A DNA stretch of 6,143 nucleotides from Bacteroidales bacterium UBA3868 (GTDB taxonomy: Bacteria > Bacteroidota > Bacteroidia > Bacteroidales > WCHB1-69). The translations under genes were made by a program, and so were the position numbers. The stretch covers positions 1 through 6,143 of the forward strand of contig DGGS01000069.1 in assembly GCA_002392325.1 (NCBI GenBank), in the 5' to 3' direction. This document shows, piece by piece, positions 1 through 5,814 of the stretch. The notes under the pieces are model-generated. The model was not told the origin of the DNA. It saw nothing but the letters and a program-made list of their open reading frames with translations, and searched no databases. The stretch's first letter is position 1. The number at the start of each line of letters is the position of its first letter.

Positions 1-1
1 C

Positions 2-367
2 GGAGCAGCTAAAAACCTCTTCACCTACGCTTTGGATGGCAAAAAATGCAAAGTGCGTGAGGATGTGGCCCAGCTGATTCGTGATTTCCACGCCCAGCGC
101 AAACCTATCGGAGCACTGTGCATCGCCCCTGTCATGATTGCCAAAGTACTTGGAGATGTGACTATTACTGTAGGCAACGATGAGGGAACTATCGAAAATG
201 TGCTCAGCTTCGGCTCTAAGCACATCAACACGCAGCAAACCGAAGTGATTTCCGATAAGCAGAACATGGTGTTCACCTCACCATGCTACATGTTGCCGGC
301 CCGCATCTCCGATATTGCCGCTTGCGCCCAAAACCTCATTGACGCCATCTTGGAAAACATGCAATAA
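2..367 (+). CDS. elbB: ES1/ElbB-like DJ-1 superfamily protein (3' part)
   Basis: The 5' end lies outside the window. The reading frame is open from the first complete codon and gives the last 121 residues. The family (ES1/ElbB, class I glutamine amidotransferase-like fold, related to DJ-1/PfpI) is usually about 215-220 residues, so roughly the N-terminal 95 are missing. Recognised signatures are GAAKNL at the start of the visible part, KPIGALCIAP with the nucleophile-elbow cysteine at visible residue 40, the TITVGND segment at 55-60, and the FTSPCYM segment near 91-97, where relatives commonly have TTPAYM. E. coli ElbB was named for isoprenoid biosynthesis and has been linked to weak glyoxalase activity, and its physiological role is unsettled. 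An apparent TTG start at 32 is internal, because homology extends upstream of it. The stop is 2 nt before aroK, so the two genes are probably co-transcribed. The family call is firm and the function is not. Confidence 0.87.
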   Translation, partial: GAAKNLFTYALDGKKCKVREDVAQLIRDFHAQRKPIGALCIAPVMIAKVLGDVTITVGNDEGTIENVLSFGSKHINTQQTEVISDKQNMVFTSPCYMLPARISDIAACAQNLIDAILENMQ

Positions 368-369
368 CG

Positions 370-876
370 ATGAAAAACATAGTGCTGGTCGGTTTCTCCG
401 GTTCCGGCAAGACTACCATCGGTCGCGCACTTGCCCAACGGCTTGGCTTGGGTTTTGTGGATTTGGACAGCGCCATCGAAGAAAAATACCACTGTTCGAT
501 TCCCCATATTTTTGAAAAGTATGGGGAATCTGTATTTCGACTGTGTGAGTATCAAACCTTGAAAGAAAAACTCGCTTGCTCCAATATTGTTCTTTCCACG
601 GGAGGCGGTGCTCCTACGTATAAGAATGCCATGGAACTAATTCATAACGAGGCATTTTCTATTTATCTTAATCTTTCCGAAGAAACCCTTTTTGACCGAC
701 TGAAATTCAGTAAGAAAAACCGGCCACTTACCTCGTCGCTTTCCGACGGGGAATTGCGCGATTATGTGCGTAAGACACTGCAAAAACGGCTGCCGTATTA
801 CCAAATGGCAGATTTGTCGGTAAATGAGGAAGATATGAATGTGGATAAAATTGTGGAAAAAATAATGGAAAAATAG
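370..876 (+). CDS. aroK: Shikimate kinase
   Basis: This cytoplasmic enzyme phosphorylates shikimate to shikimate 3-phosphate with ATP, the fifth step of the shikimate pathway to chorismate and aromatic amino acids. The 168-residue length is normal for the family. Visible landmarks are the Walker A loop GFSGSGKTT at residues 8-16 (K14), the DLD motif at 31-33 that helps bind Mg and shikimate, the shikimate-binding arginine in VFR (R57), the GGG loop at 78-80, the lid arginine in RPL (R118) and the late arginine in KRLPYY (R140). All expected catalytic positions are present, so the enzyme should be active. The ATG lies 2 nt after the upstream stop with no Shine-Dalgarno sequence, which suggests coupling to the ES1/ElbB-like gene. 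The coding region contains an unusual long palindrome (498-530), listed separately. The closely related aroL is the same activity. Confidence 0.96.
   Translation: MKNIVLVGFSGSGKTTIGRALAQRLGLGFVDLDSAIEEKYHCSIPHIFEKYGESVFRLCEYQTLKEKLACSNIVLSTGGGAPTYKNAMELIHNEAFSIYLNLSEETLFDRLKFSKKNRPLTSSLSDGELRDYVRKTLQKRLPYYQMADLSVNEEDMNVDKIVEKIMEK
498..530 (+). repeat. Near-perfect 33-nt palindrome inside aroK
   Basis: An 11-nt left arm (498-508, GATTCCCCATA) is matched exactly by its reverse complement at 520-530 (TATGGGGAATC). The 11 nt between them can extend the helix by a T-G wobble and three T-A pairs, leaving a three-base loop at 513-515. In RNA this gives a stem of about 15 pairs. It encodes the conserved IPHIFEKYGES stretch of shikimate kinase, so part of the symmetry may come from protein constraint. 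No U-tract follows, so it is not an intrinsic terminator. No function is assigned. Confidence 0.75.
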
Positions 877-885
877 TACTTTGTA

Positions 886-915
886 TTGCAAGGTATTTAA
901 AAAAGTGTATTTTTG
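886..915 (+). promoter_or_regulatory. Bacteroidota-type promoter for padR-pspC
   Basis: TTG at 886-888 is followed after 19 nt by TATTTTTG at 908-915, an exact match to the TAnnTTTG -7 element used by the Bacteroidota primary sigma factor. The site lies in the 65-nt gap between the aroK stop and the padR start, and the -7 element ends 26 nt before the padR ATG. This would separate the PadR/PspC module from the aroK transcript. No convincing PadR operator palindrome (for example ATGT-N8-ACAT) was seen around it. Confidence 0.6.
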
Positions 916-941
916 CGGCGTGATTTTAATCTTTCAAAATT

Positions 942-1280
942 ATGCCCGTAAACACTGAAAATATCAAAGCGCAAATGCGCAAAGGGTTTTTGGAGTATTG
1001 CATCTTGCTGGTTATCGCCCAGAAACCCGCCTATGTTTCCGATATTATTACGGAACTGAAAAATGCCCATCTTATCGTGGTGGAAGGCACGCTCTATCCG
1101 CTGTTGTCCAGACTGAAAAACGGCGGATTCCTGTCGTACCAATGGCAGGAATCGGTGCAGGGACCACCTCGGAAATACTATGAGCTTACCGAAGACGGCC
1201 GCGCGTTCCTCTCCGAACTGGAAGAGGCGTGGACGGACATTAACCGTACGATTAATTCAATAAAAACCAGAACTTTATAA
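942..1280 (+). CDS. PadR family transcriptional regulator
   Basis: A 112-residue DNA-binding protein with the PadR winged-helix fold. It has the QMRKGFLEYCILLVIA opening helix at 11-26, the VVEGTLYPLLSRLKNGGFL recognition-helix and wing region at about 46-64, and the SVQGPPRKYYELTEDG wing motif at 71-86. It ends in a short dimerisation helix, as in small (subfamily 2) PadR proteins. It is followed after 12 nt by a pspC-type gene, a pairing common in Bacteroidota, so it probably controls that gene and its own promoter. The ATG at 942 is preceded by an A-rich leader and gives the full conserved N-terminus. The ligand or stress signal cannot be read from the sequence. The family call is firm and the regulatory target is inferred from position. 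Confidence 0.93.
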   Translation: MPVNTENIKAQMRKGFLEYCILLVIAQKPAYVSDIITELKNAHLIVVEGTLYPLLSRLKNGGFLSYQWQESVQGPPRKYYELTEDGRAFLSELEEAWTDINRTINSIKTRTL

Positions 1281-1292
1281 AATATTTGCACT

Positions 1293-2846
1293 ATGAAAAA
1301 AACAATGACAATCAACTTGAGTGGTCTCGTTTTTAATATCGATGAGGATGCCTATTCGAAACTCCAGCAGTATTTGGCGGATTTGGGCCGTCATTTTTCC
1401 GAGGAAGAAAAGGAAGAGATAATGGGGGATATAGAAGCCCGAATAGCCGAACTTTTTACCAGTCGGCTGGTGAACCGTAATGTGGTGGAAATGAAAGATG
1501 TGGAAGAGGTGATTGCCGTTATGGGACAGCCCAGCCAATTTGAGGATGGCGATGAAACGAAAAAAGAGGAAAGAACTACCACGCCTAACGCTTCGGAACC
1601 GAAACGCAAGCAGGTGCGGAAACTCTACCGTGATTCCACCAACAAAATGATTGGCGGTGTGGCTAGCGGTTTGGCTGCTTATATGGACTGGGATGTAACG
1701 CCGGTGCGTCTGTTGTTTGTGCTGGTATTGTTGCTGAGTTTCGGATGGACCTCCTTCATTTACATCCTGATGTGGATCTTTGTCCCGGAGGCCAGGACGG
1801 TGGCGCAACATCTTGAAATGCAGGGTGTTGAACCCAATGTGGATAATATTAAAAACTATTCGGCGAACAATGAGCCGCTTGTTACAGAAACATCTTCAGG
1901 TATTTCGAAAGTGTTCAAAATCATTATCATTGTTTTGTTCGGACTTGTCGGATTCTCGCTTCTTGCCACGGTTTTAGGACTTTTCATTGCGATGATATTG
2001 CTCATGTTCAATCTGGTTCCGGGGATTTTGGTTGGAGTGAATGAGATTCTACTGATCCTCAGCGTTTCCATTTTCCTGTTGTGTCCGGCTATTGCTATTG
2101 TGATGTTCTGCTTCTATCTTGCGGATACACGAAGACCTCGCCGCAGAGGGATGGTGTGGGTGTTGTTGGCCCTGTGGTTGCTGAGTGTGGTGGGCATCGC
2201 CGTTACAGGGGCGAAGGCGTACAATCACCGCAACGAGCTCCAGTCGGGTGTGTTTGCCGACCGTCAGCAAGTTGTCTTTGTGCGCGAGCCTCGTGCGCAG
2301 GGACAATTTACGGCTATCAAGGCGGAAGATGGTATTGAGGTGCGTTTTGAGCAGCATGACTCGGTTTCTATTGAGGTGAAAGCGCCGGATGACATTATAA
2401 ATAAAGTGAAAACTGAAATCCGAAACGATACTCTTTATATCAGCTATGATGAGGCGCGTTGGAGTGGGCGAGACCGCATCATTGTTTGGGTTAGTGCCCC
2501 TGAATTGAATAAAATCGATGTTTCCGATGGCTGTAATTTCCTGTGTGAGTTGCCCATGAAAGCGCAAAAATTGGAGATTCTGCTGGAGGAGTCGTCTTCG
2601 GTGGATGTGTCAGGAAGAGTGGATACCTTGTTGGTGAAAGCGGAGGAATCCGCACGCGCGGATTTGGCCGCCATGGATGCGGATGTGGCCGTTGTTCATG
2701 CGACGGAGTCCTCACATGTCTTCTTGGGCAATATCCGTAATCTGCAGATTGTGAGCAGTGAAACCAGCAATGTGTCCTATCGTGGAGAACCGGAGATTCT
2801 TCGGAAAAGCAGCAGCAAACTCTCTTTTTACCCGAGCGAAGATTAA
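1293..2846 (+). CDS. PspC-domain membrane protein with C-terminal GIN-like domain
   Basis: This is a 517-residue inner-membrane protein of several parts. Residues 1-85 form a soluble N-terminal domain (NLSGLVFNIDEDAY, then a helical stretch with EIMGDIEARIAELF) that typically precedes PspC in Bacteroidota. Residues 86-107 are a charged linker. Residues 108-167 are the PspC domain (KLYRDSTNKMIGGVASGLAAY, then a hydrophobic hairpin ending in WIFVPE). Further hydrophobic segments lie at about 207-235, 250-276 and 287-306, with the basic cluster RRPRRR at 280-285 between the last two. Residues 338-513 look like a beta-rich GIN/DUF2807 domain (FTAIKAEDGIEVRFEQHDSVSIEV, then repeated short strands), probably exposed on the periplasmic side. 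PspC in enterobacteria is part of the phage-shock envelope stress response, but this architecture is much larger and its function is not established. ATG 1293 is chosen, with M5 (1305) as a possible alternative. It is probably co-transcribed with padR. Confidence 0.9.
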   Translation: MKKTMTINLSGLVFNIDEDAYSKLQQYLADLGRHFSEEEKEEIMGDIEARIAELFTSRLVNRNVVEMKDVEEVIAVMGQPSQFEDGDETKKEERTTTPNASEPKRKQVRKLYRDSTNKMIGGVASGLAAYMDWDVTPVRLLFVLVLLLSFGWTSFIYILMWIFVPEARTVAQHLEMQGVEPNVDNIKNYSANNEPLVTETSSGISKVFKIIIIVLFGLVGFSLLATVLGLFIAMILLMFNLVPGILVGVNEILLILSVSIFLLCPAIAIVMFCFYLADTRRPRRRGMVWVLLALWLLSVVGIAVTGAKAYNHRNELQSGVFADRQQVVFVREPRAQGQFTAIKAEDGIEVRFEQHDSVSIEVKAPDDIINKVKTEIRNDTLYISYDEARWSGRDRIIVWVSAPELNKIDVSDGCNFLCELPMKAQKLEILLEESSSVDVSGRVDTLLVKAEESARADLAAMDADVAVVHATESSHVFLGNIRNLQIVSSETSNVSYRGEPEILRKSSSKLSFYPSED

Positions 2847-2857
2847 CTTTTTTATTC

Positions 2858-2884
2858 TTGCCCTCATTAAAATTTTGTATATTG
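2858..2884 (+). promoter_or_regulatory. Possible weak promoter for atpBEF
   Basis: The 98-nt gap before atpB holds TTG at 2858-2860 and TATATTG at 2878-2884. This resembles the Bacteroidota pattern but has a 17-nt spacer and a one-base-short -7 element. No better candidate was seen, and transcription might also read through from pspC, which has no obvious terminator. Confidence 0.27.
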
Positions 2885-2891
2885 CGCCACT

Positions 2892-2924
2892 TTTTTGGAA
2901 ACGGAAATTCGTTCCGTTGAAAAA
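2892..2924 (+). promoter_or_regulatory. Leader hairpin upstream of atpB
   Basis: AACGGAA (2900-2906) pairs perfectly with TTCCGTT (2912-2918) around a 5-nt loop. After a small internal loop, TTTTT (2892-2896) can pair with AAAAA (2920-2924). The structure ends 20 nt before the atpB ATG and has no T-run after it, so it is not a terminator. It may be a 5' untranslated-region structure affecting stability or translation, or simply chance in A/T-rich DNA. Confidence 0.35.
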
Positions 2925-2944
2925 TTGTAAAGATCTGATATTGT

Positions 2945-4057
2945 ATGAATTATAGAAATATTAATCTTTTGTTGGCGGGTTTTTTCATGGCTGTTTTGAT
3001 GGCCTTTTCCTCCGTTTCTCTACAAGCCGCGGAAGATGAAAGTTTTAATGCGGGACCCTTTATCATAGAGCATATCACCGACAGTTACGGCTGGCATATT
3101 TGTGGCGACGGCGACAAGAGTGTGACCATTCCACTGCCCGTGATGCTGATCGACAACGGCCATTTTGTGGCGTTTATGTCCAACAAGTTCCATCATGGCG
3201 AGGCCGCTTACAAGGGTTATGCCATGGGCTGGGGCGATCAGAAAGGCAGCATCGTCAAGTTGGCCGACGACTATACCGGCCATCTGGAGGAGGGCGCCGT
3301 TTATCCTGTTGACCATGTGTGCAAATACGATATTTCCATCACCAAGAATGTCTGTGCTCTCATCATCTCGCTGATTCTGATCACATGGATTTTCCTGTCG
3401 GTGGCCAAGCAGTACAAGCGCCGCCCCGATCAGGCGCCCAAGGGATTGCAGGCGTTGGTGGAGCCCGTTATCGTTTTCTTGCAAGAAGAGGTGATTGAAC
3501 CCTCGTTGGGCAAGAACGCGCCGAAATACACGCCTTTCCTGCTCACACTTTTCTTCTTCATCCTCTTCAATAACTTGATGGGGTTGATTCCTATTTTCCC
3601 CGGAGGTGCCAACCTGACCGGCAATATTGCGGTTACGGGAATCCTTGCCCTGTTAACGTTTTTTGTGACTCAATTTTCCGGAAAAAAAGAATATTGGAAA
3701 GATATTGTCAATACGCCTGGTGTGCCATGGTGGCTTAAGGTTCCGCTGCCCATTATGCCGTTTGTGGAGATTATTGGTATTTTCACCAAACCCTTCGTGC
3801 TGATGGTGCGACTTTTCGCCAACATCACCGCCGGTCACATCATTGTGCTGGGTTTCATCTCGCTGATTTTCATTTTCGGACAGATGGCCCCGGCGTTGGG
3901 ATACGGCGTATCGGTTGTGTCTGTTTTCTTCTATCTCTTCATGAGCTGTTTGGAATTGCTGGTGGCGTTCATCCAGGCGTTTGTGTTCACGCTGTTGAGT
4001 GCCATCTACATCGGGATGGCTTGCGGTGAGGAGGAAGAACCTGAATTGGCTGAATAA
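2945..4057 (+). CDS. atpB: F-type ATP synthase subunit a (Fo)
   Basis: This 370-residue membrane subunit forms the two proton half-channels next to the c-ring. A signal peptide (hydrophobic core about 8-22, likely cleavage after the alanines at 28-29) precedes a periplasmic domain of roughly 100 residues. The domain includes EHITDSYGWHI and SVTIPLPVMLID and is typical of Bacteroidota a subunits. The subunit is about 100 residues longer than E. coli AtpB. Membrane helices lie at about 136-154, 197-217, 226-244, 270-312 and 318-358. The essential arginine is R289 in MVRLFANITAGH (E. coli R210), with N293 matching N214. H298 sits at the E. coli E219 position, and E337 sits 7 residues before the conserved Q344, matching the H245 position. 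This is the known swapped Glu/His pair. The acidic tail GEEEEPELAE is cytoplasmic or exposed. The first of three Fo genes, it has no atpI upstream. Confidence 0.97.
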   Translation: MNYRNINLLLAGFFMAVLMAFSSVSLQAAEDESFNAGPFIIEHITDSYGWHICGDGDKSVTIPLPVMLIDNGHFVAFMSNKFHHGEAAYKGYAMGWGDQKGSIVKLADDYTGHLEEGAVYPVDHVCKYDISITKNVCALIISLILITWIFLSVAKQYKRRPDQAPKGLQALVEPVIVFLQEEVIEPSLGKNAPKYTPFLLTLFFFILFNNLMGLIPIFPGGANLTGNIAVTGILALLTFFVTQFSGKKEYWKDIVNTPGVPWWLKVPLPIMPFVEIIGIFTKPFVLMVRLFANITAGHIIVLGFISLIFIFGQMAPALGYGVSVVSVFFYLFMSCLELLVAFIQAFVFTLLSAIYIGMACGEEEEPELAE

Positions 4058-4090
4058 ACATTTTTTAACTCATTTTAAATAATAAAAACT

Positions 4091-4348
4091 ATGTCAGTAT
4101 TAACCACATTATTGCAAGCAGCCACCGACCTTGGTATCGGTAAAATGGGTGCTGGTATGGGCGCTGGTCTCGCCGCCATTGGCGCGGGTCTCGGTATTGG
4201 TAACATCGGTCGCGACGCTATGTCCGCCATCGCACGCCAACCCGAAGTGGCCGGCAATATTCGTACCAACATGATTTTGGCCGCCGCCTTGATCGAAGGT
4301 GTCGCCCTGTTCGCCATCGTCGTTTGTCTGCTGATCGCAATCGCTTAA
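4091..4348 (+). CDS. atpE: F-type ATP synthase subunit c (Fo c-ring)
   Basis: This 85-residue hairpin protein oligomerises into the rotating c-ring. Helix 1 has the glycine-rich packing motif (alternating glycines from G20 to G37), the polar loop is ARQPE at 48-52, and helix 2 has the ion-binding carboxylate E69 in AALIEGVALF. The Gln and Ser/Thr ligands that mark sodium-binding rings (Q32 and S66 in Ilyobacter tartaricus) are replaced here by I36 and G70, so proton coupling is expected. A 33-nt A/T-rich spacer separates it from atpB, and an A-rich leader precedes its ATG with no clear Shine-Dalgarno sequence. The hairpin just after its stop may adjust the amount of c relative to a and b, since many c copies are needed per complex. 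Confidence 0.97.
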   Translation: MSVLTTLLQAATDLGIGKMGAGMGAGLAAIGAGLGIGNIGRDAMSAIARQPEVAGNIRTNMILAAALIEGVALFAIVVCLLIAIA

Positions 4349-4350
4349 TT

Positions 4351-4387
4351 TGTTGAAGGACCCTGCGGTTGGCAGGGTCCCCCAACA
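4351..4387 (+). promoter_or_regulatory. Strong intergenic hairpin between atpE and atpF
   Basis: GGACCCTGC (4358-4366) and GCAGGGTCC (4372-4380) form a perfect 9-pair GC-rich stem with a 5-nt loop. TGTTG (4351-4355) and CAACA (4383-4387) add five more pairs beyond a 2x2 internal loop. No T-run follows, so it does not look like an efficient intrinsic terminator. It starts 3 nt after the atpE stop, which fits an mRNA 3'-protecting or processing structure that favours atpE expression over atpF. That role is inferred. Confidence 0.7.
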
Positions 4388-4422
4388 TTTCCTAACATTA
4401 AAGAAACAACCCAGACTATAAT

Positions 4423-4917
4423 ATGGAACTTATAAAACCCTCATTTGGACTAATTTTTTGGATGCTGCTCGGCTTCGGCATCTTCTTTTTCATTTTGGCA
4501 AAATTCGCCTGGCCGGTTATCACGCAAGGTATCGCCAGCCGCAACAAGAAGATTCAAGACCAGCTGGATGAGGCCGCGCGCGTGCACGCCGAACTGGAGA
4601 ACCTGAACCACAAGCACGAGCAAATGCTCGCCCAGGCCAAGGCGGAACGCGACGATATTCTCAATGAGGCCCGCGCCATCAGCGAGAAGATGAAAGAGGA
4701 TTCCAAACTCAAAGCCGATGCGGAAGCCCAAACCATCATAGCCGATGCCAAACAAGCTATCCAAATGGAGAAAATGAAGGCCATTACAGACCTGAAGAAT
4801 GAGATTGCCAACTTCTCCATCAATATAGCTGAAAAAATTATGACGGAGGAACTTTCCGATAAGGAAAAACAGGAACAACTTATCGAAAAGTGGATTAAAG
4901 AATCAAATCTTAACTAA
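4423..4917 (+). CDS. atpF: F-type ATP synthase subunit b (peripheral stalk)
   Basis: This 164-residue subunit anchors the stator stalk that holds the F1 head against Fo. One N-terminal membrane helix (about 8-30, ending in KFAWPVI) is followed by a long charged, alanine-rich helix from about 36 to 140. That helix shows the family pattern of IASRNKKIQDQLDEA, then repeated E/K/A heptads, then AISEKMKEDSK. The C-terminal segment (EIANFSINIAEKIMTEELSD) is the part that normally contacts the delta subunit. The length is normal for bacterial b, so delta is not fused to it. In most F-type operons atpH follows directly, but here a terminator and an unrelated tatD gene follow. The start is 74 nt after the atpE stop, beyond the hairpin. 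A single b gene suggests a homodimeric stalk. Confidence 0.95.
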   Translation: MELIKPSFGLIFWMLLGFGIFFFILAKFAWPVITQGIASRNKKIQDQLDEAARVHAELENLNHKHEQMLAQAKAERDDILNEARAISEKMKEDSKLKADAEAQTIIADAKQAIQMEKMKAITDLKNEIANFSINIAEKIMTEELSDKEKQEQLIEKWIKESNLN

Positions 4918-4925
4918 TAATATCT

Positions 4926-4957
4926 AACATCTGCCCTTTTTAGGCGGATGTTTTTTT
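4926..4957 (+). terminator. Intrinsic terminator after atpF
   Basis: A 10-pair stem (AACATCTGCC at 4926-4935 with GGCGGATGTT at 4943-4952, one T-G wobble) encloses a 7-nt loop and runs straight into further T residues to 4957. It lies 8 nt after the atpF stop. It should end the atpBEF transcript and separates it from tatD. Confidence 0.85.
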
Positions 4958-5016
4958 GCGCTGGATTAATATTTTTTAACAAATATAAAATTCAGAAATT
5001 CAAATATTTCATAAAT

Positions 5017-5793
5017 ATGCGTTTTGTCGATACCCACACACATCTGTACCGCGAGAGTTATCCCGACAATTGGGAGGAAACGGTGCGCCGTGCCATAGAT
5101 GCGGGTGTGGACAAGATGATTTTGGGATGCGTCAACAGCGAGACTCCGGCTTGGCTGAACGAAGCTGTAAAGCTGTTTCCGGACAACTTTTTCGTCTTGA
5201 TAGGTCTTCATCCGGAAGATACCAAAACAGATTTTGAAGATGCGCTTGCCCAATTGGAACCCCATTTTGAGGATCCGAATGTGGTGGGTGTGGGCGAGAT
5301 TGGTTTGGATTACTACTGGGACAAAACCTTTGAGAAAGAGCAGCGGGAGGCCTTTTACCGTCAGCTTTGCTGGGCCAGGGACCGTCAACTTCCACTGTCG
5401 TTGCATATCCGAAGTGCCTATAATGATGCGATTGAGATTTTGAAGAAGTTCCGCCCGGGTGAACTCACCGGCGTGATGCATTGCTTTTCGGGCGGTGTTC
5501 AGGAGGCTGATTGGGCTGTGAAGAATGGCTTTGCCCTTGGCATTGGCGGCACGGTGACCTTCAAGAACAGCAAAGTACAGGATATTGTGGCCCATGTGGG
5601 ATTGGAAAACATTGTGTTAGAGACTGATGCCCCCTATCTGGCGCCCGTTCCGCACCGCGGAAAGCCCAATGAGAGTGCTTACATCCCGTTCATCGCGCAA
5701 AAAGTGGCCGACCTTTTCCAGGTTTCCTTGCAGACAGTGGCCGATGTTACGACCGAAAACGCTTACAGAATATTCACAAAATTAACCCAATAG
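5017..5793 (+). CDS. TatD family metal-dependent hydrolase
   Basis: A 258-residue cytoplasmic TIM-barrel enzyme of the amidohydrolase-like TatD family. Characterised members are metal-dependent DNases, with proposed roles in DNA repair, quality control or D-aminoacyl-tRNA processing. Metal ligands and motifs are all present: DTHTHL with H7 and H9, GEIGLDYY with E94, the LSLHIRSA segment with H130, MHCFSGG with H155, and LETDAPYLAP with D204. The C-terminal PHRGKPNES motif at 212-220 is also typical. The ATG at 5017 is chosen because it places MRFVDTHTH at the N-terminus as in relatives. An in-frame ATG at 4948 would add 23 residues but lies inside the upstream terminator stem. The 59 nt between the terminator and this start are very A/T-rich and must hold any promoter, but no clear match was found. 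Which TatD paralog this is (TatD, YcfH or YjjV type) is not resolved. Confidence 0.93.
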   Translation: MRFVDTHTHLYRESYPDNWEETVRRAIDAGVDKMILGCVNSETPAWLNEAVKLFPDNFFVLIGLHPEDTKTDFEDALAQLEPHFEDPNVVGVGEIGLDYYWDKTFEKEQREAFYRQLCWARDRQLPLSLHIRSAYNDAIEILKKFRPGELTGVMHCFSGGVQEADWAVKNGFALGIGGTVTFKNSKVQDIVAHVGLENIVLETDAPYLAPVPHRGKPNESAYIPFIAQKVADLFQVSLQTVADVTTENAYRIFTKLTQ

Positions 5794-5814
5794 AATAATT
5801 TTAAAAAAATTAAT

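Noticed and set aside
877..941. PadR operator in the padR promoter region
   Set aside because: The only palindrome noticed is the 6-nt TTGCAA at 886-891. No longer dyad of the known PadR type was found.
1275..2567. Long minus-strand open frames opposite pspC
   Set aside because: They are antisense shadows of a well-supported coding gene. Their translations show no recognisable domain and no promoter was seen.
2847..2856. T-run after the pspC stop as a terminator
   Set aside because: No stable stem precedes the run of T residues, so it is not a convincing intrinsic terminator.
3020..3484. Minus-strand open frame opposite the 5' half of atpB
   Set aside because: The plus-strand frame is an unmistakable ATP synthase a subunit, and the antisense translation resembles no family.
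4091..4348. Sodium-driven c-ring
   Set aside because: The positions expected to be Gln and Ser/Thr in sodium-binding rings are Ile36 and Gly70, so only the carboxylate E69 remains, which fits proton coupling.
4351..4387. Intrinsic terminator between atpE and atpF
   Set aside because: The stem is strong, but the sequence after it is CC followed by CAACATTTCC, with no T-run. Ending transcription here would also cut off atpF.
4988..5002. Tandem AAATTCA repeat upstream of tatD
   Set aside because: Two 7-nt copies in A/T-rich DNA are expected by chance, with no further copies or symmetry.
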